NCBI GenBank assembly: GCA_017163975.1
Contig: JAFFSR010000097.1
Coordinates: 868,001 to 932,000 of the forward strand
Direction of reading: 5' to 3'
DNA from: Anastatus disparis
Lineage: Eukaryota > Arthropoda > Insecta > Hymenoptera > Eupelmidae
DNA length: 64,000 bases
The notes under the pieces are model-generated. The model had not been told where the DNA came from and searched no databases. It was given only the letters and a program-made list of their open reading frames with translations. The translations under genes were made by a program, and so were the position numbers. Positions 43,950-60,106 of the stretch are shown here, piece by piece. Positions within the stretch are counted from its first letter, which is position 1. Each line of letters begins with the position of its first letter.

Positions 43950-45964
43950 TTATTTTTCTTGCCATTCAACTTTTTTCGTTTGTCGGAAAACTTCTAGTTC
44001 TTCTTTATTTGAAGGCAGAATGTTGATAGATGGAGTGTACAGTGACACATGAGTTGCGAAATCCTCTGCATTTCTAATAAATTCTGCACTTTGCTTGGAC
44101 AAATACACTGCATACACTGTGGCATAATGTTTAACTACACCTCCTATTTCATCAAATGCACCTTTTCCATGCCCGGTTGCAGAAAATAACCATTTTCTTA
44201 TTTCTTTTGAATTTCTAAACTCGTAAGATTAGTATTTATTTTTTGAATGACTGGCGGCTCCATCCGAAATGATTATGATTTCTTCTCATTCTTGCAGAGT
44301 GTGTTTTTGCTTTATATTCTCTATAATTGAATTTATAGCCATCAAAGCATGAGAAGAATCATGTTCCGTATCGTCACAAACTGTGACATAACTGACCGTC
44401 GAATCATTTCCAAAATAGCATACCGATGTAAATATGGATATTTGATTTTTGCTCCAGTGGTAGCTGTGTACTTCATTTTGTGATAAGACAGTCCAGTTTT
44501 CGGCATGGTCTACGTAAATGACTAATTGGAACTGGCTTTTTTTTACTAAAATTTTTGCTTCTTGAATAGCAATACGTTGAATTTCTTTAATCATTTTATG
44601 AGTACTCACGATAAGAGCATATTTTCTCAATCGTATCAAGAAGTCTTCACTGGTACTAGTTTTATTAAGTAAATCTGATTTTTCTCAAATACTGTAACTT
44701 ATTTCTTCATAAAGATCTTCTTTCGTCAAGGAAATCATTTCTAAATCAATAGTTTCTCCAATTAAGCATTTTTTACAGTCTCCCAGTACACATTTCATAT
44801 CATCCTTAGAGCAAAATAAAGAAGAAAATATATTTGATTCAATTTTTGAAATGTTATATTTATTGTTTGTATTATAATTTTTAAAGCTATCAACATAAGT
44901 TCTAAATTTTCGCAACAAATACAAAAACACGTATCATTGCGTGGATAAGGTATAACCCACTTTAGTCCCAAGGCATAGAATGTTGATTTGCCGATTTTCT
45001 TTTCCATTTAGGGATTTTCTTCTTCAATTATTGAAATATGTGTTTCATGCTTCGCGTAAGAAAGTGCTTAATTTTTCAGTTTCGATACCATTTTTTTTTT
45101 ACAGATATTGTATCATTTTTATTTGCACTTTGTCGAGAGCAATTATAATCATCATTTAAATAATACTTTTTGACTTTTAACACAACTTCCCTATCCAAAG
45201 AATGGCCACTATAATTCTAAAGCTTTTTATAGACATCTTCATTATTCACCAGTGAGCGTGCTTAATCAATCATGTACGTAGTTATGCCTGGCAGAGCTGA
45301 TAATATTCTTCGGAAAAATCAATTGGTATGAGGTTTAATATCCGCACTTTTTCGGAAAAACTTGAACAATTTTTTAAGGCCCTTTTAATATTTTTAAACC
45401 ATTCATCACATGTTTTACATTCGATGCTTTCATTCAATTGAGGCAAATCCGTTATATCATGAAATTTCATCATCTTACTAGCTACTTAAGAATCAAATGT
45501 GTGGGTAAGAATGAGAGTGGCATAAGTCACATACTTCTAATTTCGAGATTTTCAATATTAAAGTTTTAAATTAATATACATTTCTATTGAGTGCCATTTT
45601 ACAGTGCTTATAATATTAAAGAAAAATAAACAAAGAAGCCACTCTATTTTGACAAATAAGTTGTTTTGATTTTAAAGAAATGAAATATACCACTAACTAA
45701 ATTTTAAAAAAATGTGAATTACGCCACTTTGATTCTCACCCACACAAATCCATCATTCATTTGCTTTCTTTTTCGAATGGCATACGAATTTCGCAGTTTT
45801 ACATTAAGAGTTTCAGCCATCTTGATAGGTGAAATCTTCAAATTCAAATTATTTGCGGTTCCGTTAAGCTCATGCACCATAATCTCGCCGTCATTAATTT
45901 CTTCTGAAGATTGTTGACTGCTAGAATTAGATAAAGAGGATGTAGCATTCTTCACTTCTAGCAA
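43950..45964 (-). pseudogene. decayed member of an uncharacterised DDE-like family (HGKG..GG motif)
   Basis: Pieces on the minus strand in order: 45964-45719 (KISPIKMAETL, SYAIRKRK), 45473-45282 (EWFKNIKRALKNCSSFSEKV, RILNLIPIDFS), 45007-44795 (KSTFYALGLKW, YPRNDTCFCICCENLELML), 44930-44685 (DMKCVLGDCKKC), and 44639-43950 in one frame with two internal stops (TGA at 44286, TAA near 44226). The last piece has VIYVDHAENWTVLSQNEVHS, CDDTEHDSS, IIIISDGAAS, then WLFSATGHGKGAFDEIGG and NAEDFATHVS, ending at a stop at 43950. From memory this motif string (AEN..SQ.EVQS.HW; SDGAA; HGKG..D.IGG) marks a large arthropod/cnidarian family of uncharacterised proteins found in many copies. The layout of Asp-bearing strands suggests an RNase H/DDE fold; that is inference. 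At least three frame changes and two stops mark it as dead. The N-terminal parts match the frame at 63351. Confidence 0.75.
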
Positions 45965-46940
45965 ACTTTATCTTTTCTAGATATCAAAATCTTTAGATAC
46001 AAGCACTGCAAAGACCCCGTTATATTGCCCGATTCTCTGAATGAATTTCTAGAGAAATCGTACATAGCTTTCATGCATCTTTTTTTTTAGTCCTTGCACC
46101 TTATCTTGACCAGTGATGATGCCATTGTAATTAACTCAAAATCTTTTAATAAAGCGAAAAAAAAGATTATAAATGTTAGACGATTTGTTTTTCAATTCAA
46201 TCTCTTCTTATATACGGCGATGCGTTATATTGCTAATGAATACGCTTGAAATGCGACTTCACTATCTAGCGGCGGCATGCATCAATTACTTTCAAACTGA
46301 ATTTTACTTTCGTATTGAATTCGTTTTCATAATAATATAAAATTGATAAAATGCTTAATTAATATTTTGTGTGATAGATAAATGTTTGAAAAAAACATTG
46401 CACTCTAGCGAATAATACAGACTTGTGACACATTAATTCATAAAAATCAAATTGATTATTAAGATGATAATAGCAATGATAACACACATCAAAATTACCA
46501 AAAAAGTGAAATTCCTAATTGATTTATAAGTAATGACATATTTCAACGATATTAACGTTACAAATGTCAATTTTTATTGTATTGCTTTTAATAAAATTAT
46601 ACGTTCCCTATCTCATTACACTGCCTTTTCATTTTCGAGTTCTGAAAAATATATTTTCAATTTGAGTAAATATTTATAGAATAACTTGGAAGGAAAGTGA
46701 ATGAATATTTTTCTGGTGAAATACTTAATGGATATAATTACTAGTTTATTATAAAATTATTTTGAATTCCAGGCATATCAATAATTTGAAAAATTTAATC
46801 AAAAGATACTTATAATCAATAATAAACGTATTTAGATCATATCAAACAAAATTTTTTCTATTTTTAAACTTCTACTTAAGCCTAATGCCTTAATATTTAT
46901 TTTTTTCACGTGTAAATACCTTTTGCGACTTCGTCACTTA
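45965..46940. other. 5' flank of the pseudogene and spacer
   Basis: 45965-46130 may still be decayed coding sequence of the pseudogene on the minus strand. The rest is AT-rich and gene-free, apart from the 115-bp dispersed repeat at 46575-46690 shared with 34122-34240. Confidence 0.4.
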
Positions 46941-46944
46941 TGTA

Positions 46945-47075
46945 CGTATGCATGCACGCATCAGAATACACGCATACACATACACGCGATCATATACGCA
47001 CATACACATACATTTAAACACACATACACATACATTTAGACACATATACACAAAATACACACATGCACATACACA
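46945..47075. repeat. CACATA-type microsatellite, small outlier
   Basis: Same ACACATAC composition as the large satellite beginning at 48240, with a 35-bp-scale repeat ACACATACACATACATTTA. Confidence 0.85.
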
Positions 47076-47084
47076 ACTCAACTA

Positions 47085-47480
47085 TATTGGTTCCAGGCCC
47101 GGAGCTCCACCACTCAAGAAGCAGGGAAGAAAAAATGGAGGACGTATCAACCTCGATAGAATAACCAAGAGGCATATAGCCCGAATGCTAGCACCTGAAT
47201 AAAGGGCTCCTTCCCAGGAAACAGGATGAGGAAAGAAACCCTAAAAATGAACCAAATAGGAACATAAGCAGTGAAACACGAACGGTATTACCGTAAAAAA
47301 GCATAAGTTCACAGCCGAATTTCGCAGTCAGTTCCAATCAGGTGCACGCCTTAATGTCCAACGCCAGCTACACAGATTTTGGAAGAGCAAAACTCACAGA
47401 AATAAATAAATTCCGAAAAGTATAGATGCCACCACTGAAAAACTGACTCCTCCAACGACAAGTGCTACTCACGAGGCTAA
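47085..47480. other. GC-richer island between two microsatellites, unidentified
   Basis: A 400-bp block of normal base composition between CACATA repeats. The plus strand reads CCAGGCCCGGAGCTCCACCA.. and contains an open piece (PPLKKQGRKNGGRINLDRI) that continues, with several stops, as a charged polypeptide (GITVKKHKFTAEFRSQFQSG). It could be an old coding or element fragment; I do not recognise it. Confidence 0.3.
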
Positions 47481-47561
47481 ATGTTTGTAGACACTTTGAG
47501 ACACAATAAAAGAAAGAGAAGAAACAAAGTAGCAGTACTTACAATGCTCTTAAACAACATA

Positions 47562-47645
47562 CACACATGCACAGACACACATACACATACACACATACAA
47601 AAATACACATACACATACACACATATACATACACATATACACATT
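47562..47645. repeat. CACATA-type microsatellite, second outlier
   Basis: About 80 bp of ACACATACACATAC with few variants. Confidence 0.9.
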
Positions 47646-48239
47646 GTAACCTCTACTCCGTTCCTAACCCTAAAAAAGATAGCACCAAGTGCTCATATAA
47701 ATGTGAAAAAATAAGGGAGAAAGGGTTTTAAACAAGACCCGTTTGTAGCACAGACATCATGCTGTGACTAGTCCGGGGTCTTTATGTTTTTGTGCTCAAT
47801 TGTTAGTATGTATTAAGGCCTCTTATAAGCCATACTCCAAAGACTTAGTCTTCTAAGGAGCATATATCTCCAATTTCAATTTGATTAACACTTGACATAA
47901 TCATTAATTACTAACACTATTAATACACGAATAAATGTCAAATAGATAATATTGGGCTTAAATTAAAATACTTTAATATACATTCACAAACAGATATACA
48001 AGTTAATGTATTTATTTAATGCAATTTCCACTAATAACAAAACTTTGATTTTAAATTTGATAAGTTAATTTCGTTGTGACTGCTGCTGGTACGAAGAGAG
48101 TGGTTATCCAACTCCTCGCAGACCTGCAGATAAATCAAGTATAAAGAAATAAATTGAGCGGATATAAGATTTAAATTAAACTTTATTAGGTAAGCGCTAG
48201 CCAAAGAGTGCCGTACAAAATCCGTCAAGACGATACAGA
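47646..48239. other. gene-free spacer
   Basis: No gene supported. Contains a short inverted motif AAGACCCG..CCGGGGTCTT near 47739-47781. Confidence 0.35.
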
Positions 48240-50057
48240 CACATACATACATACAAATACACTAATACACATATATATAAACACAAACACACATACAAAT
48301 ACACACATAGACACGCATACGCATACACAGATACACATACACACAGACACATACACGCATACCCGTACACACATTCCCAAACACACAGACACATACACAC
48401 ATGCACACATACACACATACACATACACAAATATACACATACACACATACACACATACACATACACACATACAAGACATACAACACACTTATACACAAAC
48501 ACACATACACACACATACATAAAGACACATACAGACATACACATACGCACAAAGACATACACACATACACATACGCACTTACACATAAACAGATACATAT
48601 ACACACATATACAAACGCATACACATACACACATATAAATACGCACATACACATACACATACAAATACGCACATACACATACGCACGTACACATACACAA
48701 ACAAGTACCTACAAACACATACACTCATACACGCATACACGTACCCACACAAGTATCTACAAACACATACACATACACATACACATGCACTCATACGCAT
48801 ACGCACATACACATACACATACACACATACGCATACACATATACATACACACTTACACATACACACATACACATACACGCATACACATACACACATACAC
48901 ATATGAACACATACATACACGAATACACATACACACTTAAACATACACACATACACATACACATATACACATACACATACATATACACATACACACATAC
49001 ACATACACACATACACATACACATACACACATACACAAACACACATACACACAAACGCAAACGCTCATACACATCTACATAGAAGTATCTACGAAAACAT
49101 ACACACATACACACAAACGAAAACGCACATACACAAGTACATTAAAGTATCTACAAATACATACACAAAACGAACATACACATACGCACTTACACATAAA
49201 CACATACAAGTACCTACATTCACATACACTTATACACACATACACGTACCCACACAAGTATCTACAAACACATACACATATACGCATTAACATACACACA
49301 TAAACACATACACATACACATATACATATACACACATACGCACACCCACAGACACATACTTACATACACATACACATACACACATACGCATACACACATA
49401 CACATACACACATACACACATACGCATTCACATATACATACACACTTACACATACACACATACACATACACACATACACTTACAATTATTTACATAAACA
49501 CAAACACATACACACATACACATACACTTACACACATACACATACACATATATATACACACATACACATACACATACACACATACGAATAAACACATACA
49601 CATGAATACATACTTATACACACATTTGCATACACACATACACACAAGCACAAACTCACATACACACATACACATACACACATACACATACACACATACA
49701 CATACACACATACACATACACACATACACATACACACATACACAAACACACATACACTTACACACATACAGATACACATAGACATACATACATGCACATG
49801 CACACATACACATACACATGAACATACATACACATACGCACACCCACATACACATACTTACATACACATACACATACATACATACGCATACACACATACA
49901 CATACACATATACACACATACGCATTTACATATACATACACACTTACACATACACACATACACATACACATACACACATACACATACACACATACACATA
50001 CACATATTTACATAAACACAAACACATACACACATACACAAACACACATACACTTAC

Positions 50058-50088
<31 letters not shown>

Positions 50089-52278
50089 TACGAACACACA
50101 CATACACATACACACATACACATACACACATGCGAACACACACATACACATAAATACATACTTATACACACATTTGCTTACACACATACGAACACACACA
50201 TACACATAAATACATACTTATACACACATTTGCTTACACACATACACACAAGCACAAACACACATACACACACATACAAACATACACATACACACATACA
50301 CATACACACATACACATACACACATACACATACACACATACACATACACACACACACGCATAAACACATACACTCACACACATACACATACACACATACA
50401 CACATACAGATACACACATACTTATTTACACATACACATATACACGTACACTTAAACACATACACATACACACATACACATACACATACACACATACACA
50501 TACATATATACAGATACTCACATACACATACATATATACAGATACACACATACACGTACACACATACAGAAACATACATACACACATATACATACACACA
50601 TACACATACACACGTACACATACACATACACACATACACATACATATATACAGATACACACATACACATACATATATACAGATACACACATAGACGTATA
50701 CACATACACATACATACATACACACATATACATACACACATACACACACACATACACATACACACATACAAATACACACATAAACACACATACGCATACA
50801 CAGATACACATACACATACACACATACACATACACACACACACGCATAAACACATACACTCACACACATACACATACACACATACACACATACAGATACA
50901 CACATACTTATTTACACATACACATATACACGTACACTTAAACACATACACATACACACATACACATACATATATACAGATACTCACATACACATACATA
51001 TATACAGATACACACATACACGTACACACATACACATACATACATACACACATATTCATACACACATACACATACACATACACACATACACATACACACA
51101 TACAAATACACACATAAACACACATACGCATACACAAATACACATACACACATAAACACACATACGCATACACAGATACACATACACACATACTCATACA
51201 CGCATACCCATACACACATTCCCATACACACAGACACATACACACATGCACACATACACACATTCCCATACACACAGACACATACACACATGCACACATA
51301 CACACATCTACATACACACATACACATGCGAACATTCACATACACATACACACATCCACATTTGCACAAAGACATACACACATACACATACGCACTTACA
51401 CATAAACAGATACATATACACACGTATACAAACGCATACACATACACACATACAAATCCGCAGATACACATACACACATACAAATACGCACATACACATA
51501 CGCACGTACACATACACATACAAGTACCTACAAACACATACATTTATACACGCATACACGTACCCAAACAAGTATCTACAAACACATACACATACTTACA
51601 TACACATACACATGCACTCATACGCATACACACATACACATACACATACACACATACGCATACACATATACATATACACTTACACATACACACATACACA
51701 TACACGCATACACATACACACATACACATATAAACACATATATACACGAATACACATACACACCTTAACATACACACATACACATACACATATACGCATA
51801 CACATACATATAAACATACACACATTCACATACACATACACACATAAACATACACATACACACATACACAAACACACATACACACAAACGCATACGCTCA
51901 TACACATTAACATAGAAGTATCTACGAAAACATACACACATACACACAAACGAATACGCACATACACATGTACATGAAAGTATCTACAAATACATACACA
52001 ATACAAACATACACATACGCACTTACACATAAACACATACAGGTACCTACATACACATACACTTATACACACATACACGTACCCACACAAGTATCTACAA
52101 ACACATACACATATACGCATAAACATACACACATACGAATACACACATGCACATAAATACATACTTATACACATATTTCCATACACACATACACACAAGC
52201 ACAAATACACATACACACATACACACATACACGTACACACATACACATACACACATACACATACACACATACACATAC

Positions 52279-52309
<31 letters not shown>

Positions 52310-54764
52310 TACACATACACACATACACAAACACACATACACTTACACACATACACATACACATACACATACATACATGCACATATACACATACACATAC
52401 ACATGAACATACACACATACACATACGCACATACACATACACATACACACATACACATACATACATACACATACACATATACACATACACACGTACACAT
52501 ATAAACATCCACACATACACATACACACATATAAACATACACATACACGCATACACCCAGATATATCTACAAACTCATATTCACACATACACATACACAC
52601 ATACATACAGACACATTAACACATACACATACAAATACACACATACACATACACACATAAACATGCACACATACACATACATATATACACTTACACACAT
52701 ACGCATACACACATACGCATACACACATACACGTACACACATATACTTATACACATACACAAATACACATACGCATACACACATACACATACACACATAC
52801 ACATACACACATACGCATACACACATACACGTACACACATATACTTATACACATACACAAATACACATACGCATACACACATACACATACCCATACACAG
52901 ATACACATACGCACATACGCATACACTAACACACATACGCATACACACATAGACATACACACAGACACATACATATACACACATACACATGAACATATAC
53001 ACATACACATACACACATACGAATACACACATTAACACATACACATACACATACACACATACACACATACAGATACACATACACACATACACATACATGT
53101 ATACAGATACACACATACACATACATATATACAGATACACACATACACGTACACACATACACAAACATAAATACACACATATACATACACATACACACTT
53201 ACACATACACACATACACATACACCTATACACATACACATACACATACATACATACACATACACATACACATATACCCATACACACATACACATACACAT
53301 ACACACATACGAATACACACATACACATAAATACATACTTATACACACATTTGCATACACACATACACACAAGCACAAACACACATACACACACATACAC
53401 ACATACACATACACACATACACATATACACATTGACACATACACATACACACATACACATACATACATACATACACATACACTTATACACAAACACACAT
53501 ATACATACACATACACAAAGACACAAACAGAAATACACATACACGCATCTACATACCCACACAAATACACACATACACATACTAATACAAACATACACAT
53601 ACACATACACACATACACATACATATACACACATACTCAGACACACATACACATACACACATAAAGATACACCTACACATACAAACATACACCTATACAT
53701 ATACACACATAGACATATATACACATACACACATACACACACATATTTACATACACACCTACACATACACACATACTTATACACACATACACAAACACAC
53801 TTATACTTACACACATACAGATACACAATTTCACATACACATAGACATACACATATACAGATACACATACACACATACACAAACACACATACTCATACAC
53901 ACATACATGCACACACATACACATACACACATACACTTACACACATACACATACACACATACACTTACACACATACACATACACACATACGCATACACAC
54001 ATACACGTACACACATATACTTATAAACATACACAAATACACATACGCATACACACATACCCATACACAGATACACATACACACATACGCATACACTAAC
54101 ACACATACACATACACACATAGACATAGACACAGACACATACACATACACACATACACATAAACATATACACATACACATACACACATACGAATACACAC
54201 ATTAACACATACACATACACACACACGCATAAACACATACACTCACACACATACACATACACTTATACACACATACAGATACACACATACTTATTTACAC
54301 ACACATATACACGTACACTTACACACATACACATACACACATACACATACACACATACACATACATATATACAGATACACACATACACATACATATATAC
54401 AGATACACACATACACGTACACACATACCCATACATACATACACACATATACATACACACATACACATACACATACACACATACACATACATATATACAG
54501 ATACACAAATACACATACATATATACAGATACACACATACACGTACACACATACACGTACATACATACACACATATTCATACACATACACACATAAACAT
54601 ACACATACACACATACACATACACACATACACATACACCTATACACATACACACATACACATACATACATACACATACACATACACATAAACACATAAAC
54701 ATACACACATACACATACACACATACACATACACACATACACATACACACATACACTTACACAC

Positions 54765-54803
<39 letters not shown>

Positions 54804-55003
54804 TACACATACACACATACACACGCATACACACATACACATACACAAATACACATACGCATACACACATACACATACACACATACACATACACACATAC
54901 ACATACACACATACACTTACACTAACACACATACACACACATACACATACACTTATACACATACACACATAGACATAAACACATACACATACACACATAC
55001 ACA

Positions 55004-55870
55004 TATATACACATACACATACACATAATCATACACACATACGAATACACACATACACATTAACATATACACATACACACATACTAATACACACATAAAC
55101 ATACACACACACGCATAAACACATACACTCACACACATACACATACACACATACACGCATACACATGGACACATACTTATTTATACACACACATATACAC
55201 GTACACTAACACACATACACATACATACATACACATACACATACACATAAACACATAAACATACACACATACACATACACACATACACATACACACATAC
55301 ACATACACACATACACTTACACTAACACACATACACACACATACACATACACTTATACACATACACACATAGACATACACACATACACATACACACATAC
55401 ACATATATACACATACACATACACATAATCATACACACATACGAATACACACATACACATTAACATATACACATACACACATACAAATACACACATAAAC
55501 ATACACACACACGCATAAACACATACACTCACACACATACACATACACACATACACGCATACACATGGACACATACTTATTTATACACACACATATACAC
55601 GTACACTAACACACATACACATACACACATACACATACACATACACACATAGACATACACACATACACATACACACATACACATATATACACATACACAT
55701 ACACATAATCATACACACATACGAATACACACATACACATTAACATATACACATACACACATACAAATACACACATAAACATACACACACACGCATAAAC
55801 ACATACACTCACACACATACACATACACACATACACGCATACACATGGACACATACTTATTTATACACAC
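55004..55870. repeat. higher-order repeat within the satellite, three copies
   Basis: The variant string CATAATCATACACACATACG recurs at about 55025, 55425 and 55705, and ACATGGACACATACTTATTTA at about 55163, 55563 and 55843; spacing 400 then 280 bp. The middle unit carries 120 bp that the third lacks. Confidence 0.8.
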
Positions 55871-56389
55871 ACATATACACGTACACATACACACATACAC
55901 ATACACACATACACATACACATACACACATACACATACACACATACACGTACACACATACACACATATACATACACACATACACATCGCACATACACATA
56001 CACAGAAACCTATATACATATTTACATACACACATACACATACACATACACGCATACGCATACACATATACACATACACACATTCTTATACACATACACT
56101 TACACATACACACATACACATACCACATATACATACAAACTTACGCAGACACACATACACATAGACACGTACACATAGACACATACGCATATACACATAC
56201 ACATAGACACATACACATACACATATACACATACACATACACACATACACACACATACACACATACACATACACAAATACACATACGCATACACACATAC
56301 ACACACATACACACATACACATACACAAATACACATACGCATACACACATACACATACCTATACACAGATACACATACACACATACGCA

Positions 56390-57745
56390 TTCACTAACAC
56401 ACATACACATACACACATAGACATACACACATACACACACATACACATACACACATACACATACACATACACACATACACATGAACATACACACATACAC
56501 ACATACACATACACACATACACGTACATATATTTACATACACACATTCACACATACACATACACAACTACATACAGACATATTAACATATACACATACAC
56601 ACATACAAATGCACACATACACATTCACGCATATACATACACACCTACCATTTACACATACACTCATACACGTACTTACATACACATACACATACACGCA
56701 TATACATACCCACCTACTACTCACACATACACTTATACACGTACTTACATACACATACACACATACACACATACACTTACACATACAGTCATTCACGTAC
56801 TCTCATACACATATACGTACACACATACACATACACACATATACATAAGCACATACACACATACACATACACACATGCACATACACACATACACACACAC
56901 ATTCTTACATACACACCTACACATGTACTCATACTTATACACACATACACAAACACACTTACACTTACACACATACACATACACAATTTCACATACACAT
57001 AGACATACACATACACAGATACACATACACACATACACATACACAATTTCACATACTTATAGACATACACATACGCAGTTACACATACACACATACACAA
57101 ACATACATACGTATACACACATACATGCACACACATAAACATACACACATACACTTACACACATACACATACACACATTGACATATTCACATACACATAC
57201 ACACATACGCATACACACATACGCATTCACTAACACACATACACATACACACATAGACATACACACATACACACACATACACATACACACATACACATAC
57301 ACATACACACATACACATAAACATACACACATACACATACACACATACACACATACACATACACACATACACGTACATATATTTACATACACACATTCAC
57401 ACATACACATACACAACTACATACAGACATATTAACATATACACATACACACATACAAATGCACACATACACATTCACGCATATACATACACACCTACCA
57501 TTCACACATACACTCATACACGTACTTACATACACATACACATACACGCATATACATACCCACCTACTACTCACACATACACTTATACACGTACTTACAT
57601 ACACATACACACATACACACATACACTTACACATACAGTCATTCACGTACTCTCATACACATATACGTACACACATACACATACACACATATACATAAGC
57701 ACATACACACATACACATACACACACACATTCTTACATATACACC
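56390..57745. repeat. 850-bp higher-order duplication within the satellite
   Basis: 56533-56848 and 57383-57698 are the same apart from a single base or so at an offset of 850 bp, including rare variants such as CACCTACCATT and CAGTCATTCACGTACTC. Left of that the offset is 836 bp because one copy has an extra 14-bp unit. Confidence 0.85.
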
Positions 57746-58700
57746 TACACATACACTCATACTTATACACACATACACAAACACACTTACACTTACACAC
57801 ATACACATACACAATTTTACATACACATAGACATACACATACACAGATACACATACACACATACACATACACAATTTCACATACACATAGACATACACAT
57901 ACACAGATACACATACACACATACACAAACACACATACGCATACACACATACATGCACACACATAAACATACACACATACACTTACACATATACACATAC
58001 ACACATTGACATATTCACATACACATACACACATACGCATACACACATACACGTACACACATACACTTATACATATGCACCCATAAACATATACACATCC
58101 ATATGTTTGAATATACATATACATACACACATACACATATACACATAAAGATACACATACACATACAAACATACACCTATACATATACACACATACACAT
58201 ATATACACATACACATACACACATACACACACATATTTACATTCACACCTACACATACACGCATACTTATACACACATAAACAAACACACTTATACTTTT
58301 ACACATACACATACACAATTTCACATACACATAGACATACACATACACAGATACACATACACACATACACAAACACACATACTCATACACACATACATGC
58401 ACACATATACACATACACACATACACTTACACACATACACATACACACATACACTTACACACATACACATACACACATACACATGCTGTATAACACATAC
58501 ACACATACACATACACACATACACATGCTGTATAACACATACACACATACACATACACACATACACATACACACATACACTTACACACATACACATACAC
58601 ACATACGTTTACACATCTTCAGATATCCTTGCACACATACACATACACATCTATATATGCACATACACACATAGATTTACTTGCATACACAAATCGTTAA

Positions 58701-59520
58701 CGTATATCATACACACACAGACATTATTGCCTGTATACACATTGAAGTACATACACTAATATACACTCACGCAAGTACACACATGCACATCGGAGTATAC
58801 GTATACGTTTACTTACAGAAGTGCATCACGTACCCACACTAATATAAAATCATACGCACACAGACGCTCACGAGTACTATATACACATTCAAGTATATGC
58901 ATAAACTTAGACACATAGATATACACAAATAGTTATACAGATACATCTTCATATACATTTATGCACACACACAAACATAGCTACGCAGGTAGACATTGAA
59001 GTACACTCATACACATACAAACATCAGTACACGGATGTACATTGAAGTACACGCATGCACTTACAAACATAAGTACACGCATACACATTGGAGTACACGT
59101 ATACCCATACACACATAAGAACACATATTCACATACACTTATATAAATAATACGCATACTTACGCATACCCATACAGACGTAAGATCACACATTCACATA
59201 CACTCATATAAATTATACGCATACATATGCATACAGGTACGTACATGCATATTGTAGTACACGTATACGCATGTATACATAGACTTGCCTATATACACAA
59301 ATAGTTATACGCATACAAGTTTATGTATAGTTATTCACACATAGAGATCATTACGCATACACACATTGAAGTACAACTATACATATACCTATACATAAGT
59401 AGACACATCTACGTACAATATTCTATGCATACATACGTATAAAAGTACACATTCACATTTAAGTGCACGTATACATTTACGCACACATACAAGTAGGCAC
59501 ATACACACAATTTTAATTAT
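58701..59520. repeat. degenerate edge of the satellite
   Basis: Composition drifts from ACACAT to mixed sequence with a recurring phrase ACATTGAAGTACAC (near 58740, 58996, 59040, 59087 and 59367). Looks like ageing satellite at the array edge. Confidence 0.7.
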
Positions 59521-59591
59521 ATACTAGGGGCGTACCCCCCTTTTTGTATTTATTTTAAATTGTATATCATAAATAATAAAAACTTTTACAG

Positions 59592-59974
59592 TGTTGGATA
59601 TGGCGCAGGGCGCTAAGTATTATATAGGTCGAACTTTACGTAGCTGTAAAGTTGTATATCCCCACTCTTTCTAACTTCAGTCCCAGTCAATTGTCTATCG
59701 GCACGTCTTGTCTTGTCAGTCAGAGTGCGCACCTTTATTTGTACAGTTCAGCGTTCTGATAATTTCTTTAATAAAAAGCTTTTCTTTTTTTCTAGAATAA
59801 CTATTTAAGAAAGTGTTTTATATTTTCATTTATTCAAATTAGATAAGTAAATTAGAATCATTTGTAATGTAAATTGACGGGTTATCATTACATATAATAA
59901 ATTATTCAATAAGGTACTTTGTTACTTGTGTTTTATTGAGAAAATCACCCAAATAAACTGCAACTATTTCAATA
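59592..59974 (+). mobile_element. 5' LTR of a second Ty1/copia-like element
   Basis: 383 bp from TGTTGGATATGG to TTTCAATA, ended by the copia-type primer site. Contains AATAAAAAG near 59768 and AATAAATT / AATAAACTG signals. The last bases read CAATA where CAACA would be usual. No 3' LTR found before the window end. Confidence 0.7.
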
Positions 59975-59993
59975 GGTTATGTGCCCGGACTGC
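59975..59993 (+). other. primer-binding site, Ty1/copia type
   Basis: GGTTATGTGCCCGGACTGC; one base differs from the GGTTATGGGCCC core seen on the minus strand at 3143-3154. Complementary to initiator tRNA-Met as in copia. Confidence 0.8.
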
Positions 59994-60106
59994 TTCCGCT
60001 GCGCATGAGAGTGATTTTCTTAATTAAATTTTTATTCTTAATCTTTTCATTTTATATATTCCAAAGCATTTATATATTGTGCTTAATAAGTGTGTGACTA
60101 ACAAAA

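Larger units (their letters stand above)
48240..58700. repeat. 10.5-kb ACACAT/ACACACAT satellite
   Basis: Nearly every base belongs to 6-mer ACACAT or 8-mer ACACACAT units in irregular order, with point variants (ACGCAT, ACGTAC, ACTTAC, AAACAC). Because A/G alternate with C/T, the tract is almost wholly alternating purine-pyrimidine. Units lack stop codons in several frames, giving false reading frames of Tyr/Thr/His/Ile on one strand and Cys/Val/Tyr/Met on the other, up to 385 codons. It is interrupted by no unique sequence longer than a few tens of bases. Confidence 0.97.

Noticed and set aside
45714..45917. 67-codon plus-strand frame
   Set aside because: Antisense shadow of the decayed minus-strand protein.
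48240..58700. Telomeric array
   Set aside because: Insect telomeres are usually TTAGG; the unit here is ACACAT/ACACACAT, irregular and interstitial.
48197..58759. Dozens of long overlapping reading frames on both strands, up to 385 codons, rich in Cys/Val/Tyr/Met or Thr/His/Ile/Tyr
   Set aside because: They are translations of the ACACAT satellite, which lacks stop codons; no start context, complexity or homology.
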